DNA of 8,734 nucleotides from Methanosarcinaceae archaeon (lineage in GTDB: Archaea; Halobacteriota; Methanosarcinia; Methanosarcinales; Methanosarcinaceae): NCBI GenBank assembly GCA_030655675.1, contig JAUSPM010000107.1, forward strand, positions 1 to 8,734, given 5' to 3'. Shown piece after piece: positions 1-5,847 of the stretch. Every line of letters begins with the position of its first letter. Position 1 is the stretch's first letter. A program made the translations under genes and the position numbers. The notes beneath the pieces are model-generated. The model saw only the letters and a list, made by a program, of their open reading frames with translations, did no database searches and was not told the origin of the DNA.

Positions 1-185
1 TGACCATTGACATGAATGGCCTTGAAGTAAATAATCTTGCCACAGGCTGGTTGAAGGAGTGCAATGTACTGGGAAGGCCGGTGTACATTATCACAAACTA
101 TGATGGGTCTCTTTTTGTGAGCGATGATAATGCAGGGAAGATATGGGGTGTATTATGGAAAATAAGGGTATGTAGTGTCTGGTGA
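1..185 (+). CDS. PQQ-dependent sugar (sorbosone) dehydrogenase-like protein, 3' end only
   Basis: The open frame enters from outside the window (first full codon at base 3) and stops at TGA 183-185, so about 60 C-terminal residues are visible. They include GRPVYIITNYDGSLFVSDD followed by NAGKIW, which matches the last blade of beta-propeller glucose/sorbosone dehydrogenases (family pattern GRPV...DGSLLVSDD..G.IYRV). These enzymes oxidise sugars or related alcohols and are usually secreted or membrane-attached. The cofactor and substrate cannot be judged from this fragment. The family normally ends a few residues after the IYRV position. Here the frame runs on through an unusual tail, LWKIRVCSVW, so a small frameshift near base 147 is possible. 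The gene is unrelated in function to the trp genes downstream. Confidence 0.72.
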   Translation, partial: TIDMNGLEVNNLATGWLKECNVLGRPVYIITNYDGSLFVSDDNAGKIWGVLWKIRVCSVW

Positions 186-213
186 GGGTGAAAGAGTTTC
201 CTGATTGGGAACA

Positions 214-240
214 TTTTAATTAATTTTCATTTTGTTTATT
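214..240 (+). terminator. T-rich stretch after the dehydrogenase gene
   Basis: A strongly T-rich run (TTTTAATTAATTTTCATTTT and more) begins about 30 bases after the stop codon at 185. Archaeal transcription often ends at such U-rich tracts without needing a hairpin. The assignment rests on composition and position only. Confidence 0.35.
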
Positions 241-260
241 CAATAATTATGAAATTGCTT

Positions 261-298
261 TGTGTTAAAAGTTGGATTATGCCCCGACTTTCTACACA
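261..298. repeat. Hairpin-forming repeat, copy A
   Basis: An imperfect inverted repeat. TGTGT (261-265) can pair with ACACA (294-298). Inside that, AAAGTTGG (268-275) pairs with CCGACTTT (284-291) with one G-T wobble, leaving an 8-base loop. A second copy lies at 1061-1100. The two are in direct orientation, and 25 of the first 31 bases agree. They bracket the AT-rich gene at 458-1042. The element could be a terminator hairpin, a protein-binding palindrome, or the mark of a duplication or insertion. Confidence 0.5.
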
Positions 299-397
299 TG
301 AGTGATTTTTACACAAAAATGTGAATACCGAAACTATATATTTTATATCTTATATGATAATATTCACTTATTCAAGTATTGGGTATTGTTATTAAAT

Positions 398-409
398 TGC
401 TTAAATATA
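398..409 (+). promoter_or_regulatory. Likely TATA box for the orphan gene
   Basis: TGCTTAAATATA contains the same TTAAATATA core as the trp promoter at 1141. Archaeal transcription starts about 25 bases downstream of the TATA centre, which gives a start near 430. The leader would be short and would carry the Shine-Dalgarno-like TGAGG at 446-450. A second AT-rich TATA-like stretch at 333-350 lies too far upstream for a short leader but cannot be excluded. Confidence 0.45.
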
Positions 410-457
410 CATTGAAGAACAAAATTAAAACGATATGTAATAAAATGAGGAAAAACA

Positions 458-1042
458 ATGGAGAATAAGTTACAAATTGAATTTATCTTTGAAATTAAAA
501 AGAAATTCACATTCAAGAATTTTAAATTTCCGATACAAAATCACCCTTTTAAATATGGATTACGTATCAAAAATATAGGGAACAATGTATTTTCTGGAGC
601 TACGTTAAAAAACATCCAAATGCCATCAGATAAATGTAATTTGAATTATACTCTAGATAAAGAATTCTCACTGCATTTTTTAAATCCAAATGACTCAGCT
701 GAAATCTGGTTTGAACAAATGACAACCTATATCACAGGTTTAATTTGGATTAAAGTCGATTTAGTCCCAAATAATATAGATGATTTTATAACTACATATC
801 AAAAGGATAAGCATTCTGAGCAAGCTAATGATTATGGTAAAAAAAACAAATGGGGTGATGTTTTTTTTATTCAAGGAGAAAATGAATTACAGCAAGCAAG
901 GACTAATTCATACATTCTAATATTAACGGCATTGACTTTTTTGCAAGGGGCTTTTGGAATCGACAAAATTATGCTGACCTTATTCAAAATTTTTCAAAGA
1001 CTTCTTCTTTATGTGGCGGATATGATCGGAAAAATATTGTAA
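458..1042 (+). CDS. Uncharacterised protein with beta-rich head and C-terminal membrane anchor
   Basis: A 194-residue protein that I do not recognise. ATG 458 is preceded by TGAGG (446-450) at a 7-base gap, which supports this start. Residues 1 to about 105 alternate short hydrophobic strands and turns (YGLRIKNIGNNVFSGATL, then LNPNDSAEIWFEQMTTYITG). This resembles Ig-like/CARDB-type beta-sandwich domains in character. It is an impression, not an identified family. Residues 106-149 are charged and polar. Residues 151-167 and 169-190 are hydrophobic, so the protein is probably anchored by its C-terminus with the head in the cytoplasm; there is no N-terminal signal peptide. The gene is visibly more AT-rich than the trp genes, with AAA, ATA, ATT and TTT codons frequent. 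It contains an A8 run (839-846) and a T8 run (861-868). Hairpin repeats flank it on both sides. Together these suggest recent acquisition, but no integrase or transposase is visible. Confidence 0.75.
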   Translation: MENKLQIEFIFEIKKKFTFKNFKFPIQNHPFKYGLRIKNIGNNVFSGATLKNIQMPSDKCNLNYTLDKEFSLHFLNPNDSAEIWFEQMTTYITGLIWIKVDLVPNNIDDFITTYQKDKHSEQANDYGKKNKWGDVFFIQGENELQQARTNSYILILTALTFLQGAFGIDKIMLTLFKIFQRLLLYVADMIGKIL

Positions 1043-1060
1043 TTCTATAACTTAACATCT

Positions 1061-1100
1061 TGTGTCAAAAGTTGCATCACACACCGACTTTACAAACACA
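1061..1100. repeat. Hairpin-forming repeat, copy B
   Basis: TGTGT (1061-1065) can pair with ACACA (1096-1100), and AAAGTTG (1068-1074) with CGACTTT (1085-1091, one G-T wobble). This is the same two-tier design as copy A at 261-298. It begins 18 bases after the orphan gene's stop and 40 bases before the trp TATA box, so it could act as that gene's terminator or as part of the upstream trp control region. Confidence 0.5.
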
Positions 1101-1110
1101 ATCCTTCACT

Positions 1111-1140
1111 CCCCCCAAACCCCACCCAAACCCAAAACCC
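1111..1140 (-). other. G-quadruplex-capable tract on the minus strand
   Basis: The plus strand carries five C-runs: 1111-1116 (six), 1120-1123 (four), 1125-1127, 1131-1133 and 1138-1140 (three each), separated by loops of 1 to 4 bases. The minus strand therefore fits the G3+N1-7 quadruplex pattern with one spare run. The last run touches the TATA box at 1141. The plus strand has no G at all from 1087 to 1151. The motif is certain; whether it folds in the cell is unknown. Confidence 0.6.
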
Positions 1141-1150
1141 TTAAATATAA
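1141..1150 (+). promoter_or_regulatory. TATA box of the trp operon
   Basis: TTAAATATAA fits the archaeal TATA box and is the only good candidate close upstream of trpD. It predicts a transcription start near 1170-1175, inside the array of TGTACA boxes, and a leader of roughly 35-40 bases before ATG 1211. No clear purine-rich BRE precedes it because the upstream bases are CCC. Confidence 0.65.
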
Positions 1151-1186
1151 TGTACGCAAATATACACCACTGTACAGAGTTGTACA
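1151..1186 (+). promoter_or_regulatory. Array of four TRP-box-like operators (TrpY-type)
   Basis: Four hexamers start at 1151 (TGTACG), 1161 (TATACA), 1171 (TGTACA) and 1181 (TGTACA). Two are perfect and two differ from TGTACA by one base. The step is exactly 10 bp, so all four face the same side of the helix. TGTACA is the TRP box bound by the tryptophan-responsive repressor TrpY in Methanothermobacter. The array begins directly after the TATA box and covers the predicted start site, so occupancy should block initiation. No trpY gene is in the window; the regulator's identity is inferred. Confidence 0.7.
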
Positions 1187-1210
1187 TTACAAATCACACG
1201 GGGAACCACC

Positions 1211-2209
1211 ATGAAATCATATATCCGGAAATTGAGTGAACACCAAAACCTCACAACAGAAGAAGCCGAGGATGCCATCTCAAAAATATTTAACGAGGCC
1301 ACAGATGCGCAGATTGCTGCATTCCTAATAGCATTGAAAATGAAAGGCGAAACGCCGGAGGAGATCGCAGGGCTTGCGAAAGGTATGAAAAAGGCGGCAA
1401 ATCTCATATCCCCTCAGGTTGAGGGAACACTTGTCGATACTTGTGGCACAGGCGGAGATGTTCACAACACCATCAACGTCTCAACAGCAGCAGCCATCGT
1501 CACAGCAGGTGCAGGTGTGCCGGTTGCAAAACATGGCAACTATTCCATCACGTCCCTCTCAGGTAGTGCCGATGTGCTCAAGGAACTCGGGATAAAGATC
1601 GATAAGGCTCCCGCCGATGTCCAGAAGTCCATCGAAGGTGTCGGGATCGGGTTCATGCTCGCGCCGGTATTCCATCCTGCAATGAAACGTGTTGGGGGAC
1701 TTAGAAAAGAATTGGGTGTCCGCACTGTTTTTAACATCCTCGGACCACTCACAAATCCCGCGAACGCAAAAAGACAGGTCATAGGTGTGTTCGACAAAAG
1801 CCTTTGCGAACCACTTGCACAGGTGCTCAAAAAACTCGGAACAGAGCGTGCCCTTGTTGTACACGGTGACGGCATGGACGAGATATCGAATATCTCTGAA
1901 ACCTTTGTCGCAGAACTCAAGGACGGGAAAGTATCCACATACACCCTAACACCCGAAGACCTTGGCATCAAGCGGGCAGTTTCAAACGACATCGCAGGCG
2001 GAACACCTGAGGAGAATGCACAGGATATCATTTACATCCTCAAAGGCGAGAAAGGTCCAAAACGTGACATCGTTGTCATAAATGCCGCCGCCGCATTATA
2101 TGTCGCAGGTAAGGCTGATTCCATAAAAGATGCCGTATCCCTTGCAGAAGATGCGATCGACAGCGGAAAAGCCATGGAAAAACTAGATCAGTTCAAGAAC
2201 TTTGCTTGA
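1211..2209 (+). CDS. trpD: Anthranilate phosphoribosyltransferase
   Basis: TrpD transfers the phosphoribosyl group of PRPP to anthranilate, the second step of tryptophan synthesis, in the cytoplasm. The 332-residue length is normal for the family. An N-terminal helical domain (about 1-65) is followed by the nucleoside phosphorylase-like alpha/beta domain. Visible sites are the PRPP loop CGTGGD (78-83), NVSTA (89-93), KHGN (107-110), Arg165 in GLRKELGVRTVFNILGPLTN (163-182) and the metal-binding Asp223-Glu224 in GDGMDEIS. The KHGN loop continues as YSITSLSGSAD, where many family members have KHGNR and a basic residue before SGSAD. ATG 1211 gives a canonical N-terminus; GGGG at 1200-1203 is only a weak ribosome site. 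It is the first gene of the operon and lies directly behind the TATA box and TGTACA array. Confidence 0.96.
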   Translation: MKSYIRKLSEHQNLTTEEAEDAISKIFNEATDAQIAAFLIALKMKGETPEEIAGLAKGMKKAANLISPQVEGTLVDTCGTGGDVHNTINVSTAAAIVTAGAGVPVAKHGNYSITSLSGSADVLKELGIKIDKAPADVQKSIEGVGIGFMLAPVFHPAMKRVGGLRKELGVRTVFNILGPLTNPANAKRQVIGVFDKSLCEPLAQVLKKLGTERALVVHGDGMDEISNISETFVAELKDGKVSTYTLTPEDLGIKRAVSNDIAGGTPEENAQDIIYILKGEKGPKRDIVVINAAAALYVAGKADSIKDAVSLAEDAIDSGKAMEKLDQFKNFA

Positions 2210-2229
2210 TACTCCGCAGCCGGTACATC

Positions 2230-2928
2230 ATGACTCACACAACACGTGTAAAGATCTGCGGCATGAAGTCACATGACGATGTCAAACTTGCGATAAATTG
2301 CGGGGCGGATGCTGTCGGGTTCATAACTGACGTGCCGGTCGAAACACCACGAAAGATAGACATCAACACCGCAGCAGGACTGATATCCAGAGTTCCGCTC
2401 TTTGTTGACACTGTACTTGTGATCATGCCCAATGATGCAAAGCATGCTCTTGAAATGATAGGGATAACAAAACCCGATGTAGTCCAGATACACAACAAAT
2501 TTGCAGTTGATGAACTGGAGATCATACGCAACAACACTGCAACAGGGATCGTAAAAACGATCTCAATTCCAGTCAATACAAGAGGAACAGCAGACACGAT
2601 CGATGCTGTGGTCAAACAGGTCAACGACCTGACAGATCGTGGTCTTGTAGACGGCATCCTTCTTGATTCCAGTGTACCCGGAAAAGTTGGCGGAACAGGT
2701 GCCGTACATGACTGGTCTGTAAGCCGTGCAGTGGTGGAAGCATTGGATATGTCTCCTGTGCCAGTGCCTGTAATACTTGCAGGCGGACTGAACCCCGACA
2801 ATGTGAGGGCGGCAGTCAAAAGTGTATTGCCCTATGCTGTTGACACGGCATCCGGTATTGAAACAGACGGAATGAAAGATGAAAAAAAGATATGCAGATT
2901 TATACATGAAGCAAGGTGTGAACGATAA
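2230..2928 (+). CDS. trpF: Phosphoribosylanthranilate isomerase
   Basis: TrpF is a cytoplasmic TIM-barrel enzyme that isomerises N-(5'-phosphoribosyl)anthranilate to CdRP, the third step of the pathway. From ATG 2230 the protein has 232 residues. Catalytic Cys10 sits in VKICGMKS on strand 1 and the general acid Asp146 in GILLDSS. GGTGAVHDW (154-162), LAGGLNPDNV (183-192) and VDTASGIE (204-211) form the phosphate-binding C-terminal loops. An alternative TTG start at 2206 would overlap the trpD stop and add eight residues. Neither start has a clear Shine-Dalgarno site. ATG 2230 is preferred because family members begin only a few residues before VKICG. It lies 20 bases after trpD, and its stop overlaps the trpE start. 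Confidence 0.93.
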   Translation: MTHTTRVKICGMKSHDDVKLAINCGADAVGFITDVPVETPRKIDINTAAGLISRVPLFVDTVLVIMPNDAKHALEMIGITKPDVVQIHNKFAVDELEIIRNNTATGIVKTISIPVNTRGTADTIDAVVKQVNDLTDRGLVDGILLDSSVPGKVGGTGAVHDWSVSRAVVEALDMSPVPVPVILAGGLNPDNVRAAVKSVLPYAVDTASGIETDGMKDEKKICRFIHEARCER

Positions 2929-4511
2929 TGTTCAAAATATCATTTGATATTGATAAAGAAGAATTTGTAGGTATGGTCAGGGAGGCAGGCACTCCCGTAC
3001 TGGTGCAGTTGATGGCAAAGGTCAGCACCGAATGTTCACCCCTGCAACTGTACACGACCATGCAGAACGCTGATTGTTCATACATGCTTGAATCCGTTGA
3101 AAAGGAAAAGCGACATGCCCGATTCTCCTTTGTTGGGTCCGATCCTGACCTGATCGTATCCATAAAAGATCGCGATCTTACCCTGACCTATCCGGAGAAC
3201 TCAGAACTTGTAAACTACATCCGCTCAAAACTTGGATCATTATGCGTGATCGTATCCGATAACCCCGGTGTACTCCAGACCCACATCAATGAAGGAACTG
3301 ATGTACTGGACGCTTTTCGTGCAGTATTTCCAACTGCGAACGGCACGCATCTCCTCAACCAGAAAAGGTTTGACAGGCAGACATTCCTTGGCGGTGCGAT
3401 CGGATACAACGGTTATGATATTGTTTATGACTGCTGGTTAGACATCGAAAAGGAACAGGAGTCCGGTATTCCTGACATGCAGTTCGCGCTCACCACAAAG
3501 ACGTTCGTTTTTGACCACCTGACAGGCGAGACCTACATTGTGGTCACGCCTTTTATGGCAGAAAACAATGACATCGAAGCAGCGTATGACCGGGCGCTTT
3601 CCGATGCACAGGAACTTTATGAGCATCTGGAACTGGCTGCTGAAACAAAAGACGACCAGGTTATGCCACAAGTTGATGAACTGAAAAGCGCCCCCGTCTG
3701 TAACATTGAGCAGGCTGAATTTGAAGATGCTGTCAGGACTGCAAAACAGCACATAATTGATGGCGACATCTTCCAGGTTGTGCTCTCACGCAGGTATTCG
3801 GTCAAGATGGGGCAAACACCCCTTCAACTATACAGAACCCTGCGGAATATCAATCCAAGTCCATACATGTATATATTCAAATTCGGGGACCTGAGCATTG
3901 TTGGTGCAAGTCCTGAAACGCTCATGACAGTACACAGGCGCAATGTGATCACAAACCCTATCGCAGGAACATGCCCTCGCGGGAAAAGTGAGACTGAGGA
4001 TTATATTTATTCCTCAAAAATGCTGACCGATGAAAAGGAGTGTGCCGAACATGTCATGCTTGTAGACCTTGGGCGGAATGATGTACGAATGGTTGCACAA
4101 AGCGGTACGGTCAAGGTCGAAGATTTCATGTCAGTTGTAAAATACTCACATTTGCAGCACATCGAAAGCACGGTATGTGGCACACTTCGTGATGAGTGCG
4201 ACCAGTTCGACGCGACCCGCGCGATATTCCCTGCAGGCACATTGTCAGGCGCGCCAAAGATACGTGCAATGGAAATAATCGATGCTCTCGAACCCGATGC
4301 CCGCGGTATATATGGCGGAGGTGTCGGATACTATTCATGGAACGGCGATGCAGATTTTGCGATCGTCATCAGGACAGTGATCGTAAAAGGTGATACAGCA
4401 TATATCCAGGCAGGTGCAGGAATTGTTGCGGATTCTGATCCTACGTATGAATATGAAGAGACAGAGCGCAAAATGGCAGCAATGATCAGTGCGATCGGAG
4501 GTGGAAAATGA
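2928..4511 (+). CDS. trpE: Anthranilate synthase component I (large subunit)
   Basis: TrpE binds chorismate and, with ammonia delivered by TrpG, makes anthranilate, the committed step to tryptophan. The 527 residues are typical. The N-terminal domain holds LES at 54-56 within SYMLESVEKEKRHARFSFVG, the region that binds tryptophan for feedback inhibition. The chorismate-binding domain runs from about 262 to 523 and includes FQVVLSRR (282-289), NPSPYM (309-314), NPIAGTCPRG (343-352), HVMLVDLGRND (375-385), HIESTVCG (411-418), FPAGTLSGAPKIRAME (434-449) and QAGAGIVADSDP (494-505). These favour TrpE over PabB, as does the trp gene context. The start overlaps the trpF stop by one base (TAATG), with AAGGTG at 2913-2918 upstream, so translation is probably coupled. 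Confidence 0.96.
   Translation: MFKISFDIDKEEFVGMVREAGTPVLVQLMAKVSTECSPLQLYTTMQNADCSYMLESVEKEKRHARFSFVGSDPDLIVSIKDRDLTLTYPENSELVNYIRSKLGSLCVIVSDNPGVLQTHINEGTDVLDAFRAVFPTANGTHLLNQKRFDRQTFLGGAIGYNGYDIVYDCWLDIEKEQESGIPDMQFALTTKTFVFDHLTGETYIVVTPFMAENNDIEAAYDRALSDAQELYEHLELAAETKDDQVMPQVDELKSAPVCNIEQAEFEDAVRTAKQHIIDGDIFQVVLSRRYSVKMGQTPLQLYRTLRNINPSPYMYIFKFGDLSIVGASPETLMTVHRRNVITNPIAGTCPRGKSETEDYIYSSKMLTDEKECAEHVMLVDLGRNDVRMVAQSGTVKVEDFMSVVKYSHLQHIESTVCGTLRDECDQFDATRAIFPAGTLSGAPKIRAMEIIDALEPDARGIYGGGVGYYSWNGDADFAIVIRTVIVKGDTAYIQAGAGIVADSDPTYEYEETERKMAAMISAIGGGK
4497..4503 (+). promoter_or_regulatory. Strong ribosome binding site of trpG inside trpE
   Basis: GGAGGTG is a full match to the archaeal Shine-Dalgarno sequence and lies 4 bases before ATG 4508. 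The trpG start overlaps the trpE stop in ATGA (4508-4511). The strong site and overlap should keep the two anthranilate synthase subunits in balance. Confidence 0.75.
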
Positions 4512-5101
4512 AAGTATTGTTCATCAACAACCGGGACTCATTCGTCTGGAACCTTGTGGACTATGTCTCCATATTCGAGCCTGACACAGTTGTCGTCCCG
4601 AATACCATCTCGATCGAGGAAGTAAAAGCCATCCACCCTGATGCGATAGTAATATCTCCCGGACCCGGGAATCCTCACAATCCACGTGATATTGGAACAT
4701 GTCTTGATATCATCCGCGAGTTTGGTGCATCCGTTCCAATACTCGGGGTATGTCTTGGTCACCAGGCAATAAATACAGCGTTTGGAGGGACCATCACTCA
4801 TGCAAAAAGCGGTCCGGTACATGGTAAGACCTCGCAGATAACCCATGACGAATCCAGTCTTTTTGATAACATTCCAAACCCATTCACCGGAGGGCGGTAT
4901 CATTCCCTTGCAACCGGAAAACTTTCATCCGAATTGGAGGTAACTGCAAAAACGGATGATGGTATAATTATGGGTGTCAAGCACAGGGAATATCCGATAT
5001 ATGGCGTACAGTTCCATCCGGAATCCGTACTCACGCCGGATGGCTTAAAGTTTATTGAAAACTTCCTGAAGATTGCAGGCAGGATTAAAAAAGATGCATA
5101 A
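4508..5101 (+). CDS. trpG: Anthranilate synthase component II (glutamine amidotransferase)
   Basis: TrpG hydrolyses glutamine and channels ammonia to TrpE. The 197-residue protein is a complete class I (triad) amidotransferase. It shows NNRDSFVWNLVDY (7-19), the oxyanion loop SPGPGNP (50-56), nucleophile Cys82 in ILGVCLGHQ, GRYHSL (129-134), and His170 and Glu172 in VQFHPES. It is not fused to TrpD or TrpE. In some organisms such a subunit is shared with folate synthesis as PabA, but its tight coupling to trpE supports the tryptophan role. Confidence 0.95.
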   Translation: MKVLFINNRDSFVWNLVDYVSIFEPDTVVVPNTISIEEVKAIHPDAIVISPGPGNPHNPRDIGTCLDIIREFGASVPILGVCLGHQAINTAFGGTITHAKSGPVHGKTSQITHDESSLFDNIPNPFTGGRYHSLATGKLSSELEVTAKTDDGIIMGVKHREYPIYGVQFHPESVLTPDGLKFIENFLKIAGRIKKDA

Positions 5102-5133
5102 GCGTTAATTGGCAGGAGTTCCATCTTTGGATT

Positions 5134-5682
5134 ATGTTAATTGGACTCACAGGCACTCCTGGTACAGGAAAAACCTCTGTTAGCAATTTGCTTGAAAAAC
5201 GCCGTGGATACAGGGCAATCCACCTTAATGAACTGATAAAGGAGGAGCGTCTGTATTCAGAAGTGGATGAGGTGAGGGACACGCTTGTTGCGGATATGGA
5301 CAAAGTCTCTGCGCGTGTTTCAGAATTGGTGGGTAATTCCTATGATGTAATGATACTCGACAGCCATCTTTCTCATCACATTGCAGACATTGTGATTGTA
5401 CTCCGAACCGCTCCTGATAAACTTCGAGAGAGGTTATCGAGTAGGAATTACTCGAAGGCTAAAGTCTCGGAAAATGTAGATGCTGAAGCATTGGATGTAA
5501 TTCTTATAGAATCGGTTGAATGGTGTGAGGAGGTATTTGAGATCAATACGACTGAGGCGACAGTTGAAGAGATTGCAAATAATGTGGATGAGATTGTTAG
5601 AGCGTTGCTGCATGGTGATGACAATGATGTACTTCTCAAATACAAACCCGGGGCGTTTGATTGGAGTGACGATGTATTTTGA
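5134..5682 (+). CDS. fap7: AK6/Fap7-type adenylate kinase (NMP kinase/ATPase)
   Basis: A 182-residue P-loop NMP kinase of the AK6/Fap7/hCINAP family. In archaea and eukaryotes these proteins have adenylate kinase and ATPase activity and take part in late small-ribosomal-subunit assembly. Walker A is GTPGTGKT (7-14). LDSHLSH (75-81) matches the family's EGHLSH-like motif. VLRTAPDKLRERLSSRNYS (89-107) and KAKVSENVDAEALDVILIE (108-126) carry the LID region and the characteristic KV-EN-AEALDVI pattern. The C-terminus YKPGAFDWSDD also fits the family. ATG 5134 begins directly at the P-loop strand. GGAG at 5115-5118 is 15 bases away, a loose spacing. The gene starts 32 bases after trpG with no obvious promoter, so it may be read with the trp operon. 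Confidence 0.88.
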   Translation: MLIGLTGTPGTGKTSVSNLLEKRRGYRAIHLNELIKEERLYSEVDEVRDTLVADMDKVSARVSELVGNSYDVMILDSHLSHHIADIVIVLRTAPDKLRERLSSRNYSKAKVSENVDAEALDVILIESVEWCEEVFEINTTEATVEEIANNVDEIVRALLHGDDNDVLLKYKPGAFDWSDDVF

Positions 5683-5732
5683 TTTGGAATATGGTTTTAC
5701 GATGTGACGGCTAATTGATTTCCACACGAAAC

Positions 5733-5744
5733 CTTATAATATAA
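5733..5744 (+). promoter_or_regulatory. Possible TATA box for the membrane protein/amzA unit
   Basis: CTTATAATATAA fits an archaeal TATA box and lies between the kinase gene and the next ORF. It would give a start near 5765-5770 and a leader of about 80 bases. An alternative AT core within the palindrome at 5792-5807 would give a short leader instead. Confidence 0.4.
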
Positions 5745-5758
5745 ACACCATCATATAG

Positions 5759-5807
5759 TGTCATATTAGTAAATGCTATGTCATAATACAGCAATTATTA
5801 ATAATTG
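5759..5807 (+). promoter_or_regulatory. Direct repeat pair plus 16-bp palindrome, possible operator
   Basis: TGTCATATTA (5759-5768) and TGTCATAATA (5779-5788) match at 9 of 10 bases and are spaced 20 bp apart, two helical turns. They are followed by the perfect palindrome CAATTATTAATAATTG (5792-5807). The cluster lies in the 165-base gap before the gene at 5848 and is a reasonable binding region for a dimeric regulator. AT-rich DNA makes chance palindromes more likely. Confidence 0.4.
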
Positions 5808-5847
5808 GATGGGACTTTTGAAAAAATTGCCCTGACTATAGGGTATC

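Noticed and set aside
261..1100. Integron-like cassette with attC sites around the orphan gene
   Set aside because: The hairpins lack recognisable attC core sites (GTTRRRY and RYYYAAC in the proper arrangement) and no integrase is visible.
1540..2031. Open frame of 163 codons on the minus strand inside trpD
   Set aside because: It lies wholly opposite a clear trpD gene, its protein is low-complexity Ser/Pro/Thr-rich with no recognisable features, and it has no supporting context.
2206..2229. TTG start for trpF overlapping the trpD stop
   Set aside because: It would add eight residues not expected before the VKICG strand and has no ribosome site. ATG 2230 gives a family-like N-terminus, though the TTG cannot be excluded.
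2235..2819. Open frame of 194 codons on the minus strand inside trpF
   Set aside because: It is the antisense of a confident TrpF enzyme. The long open frame follows from the codon usage of the sense gene.
3049..3056. TGTACA inside trpE as an extra operator
   Set aside because: It is a single isolated hexamer within coding sequence, without the tandem phasing seen in the promoter array.
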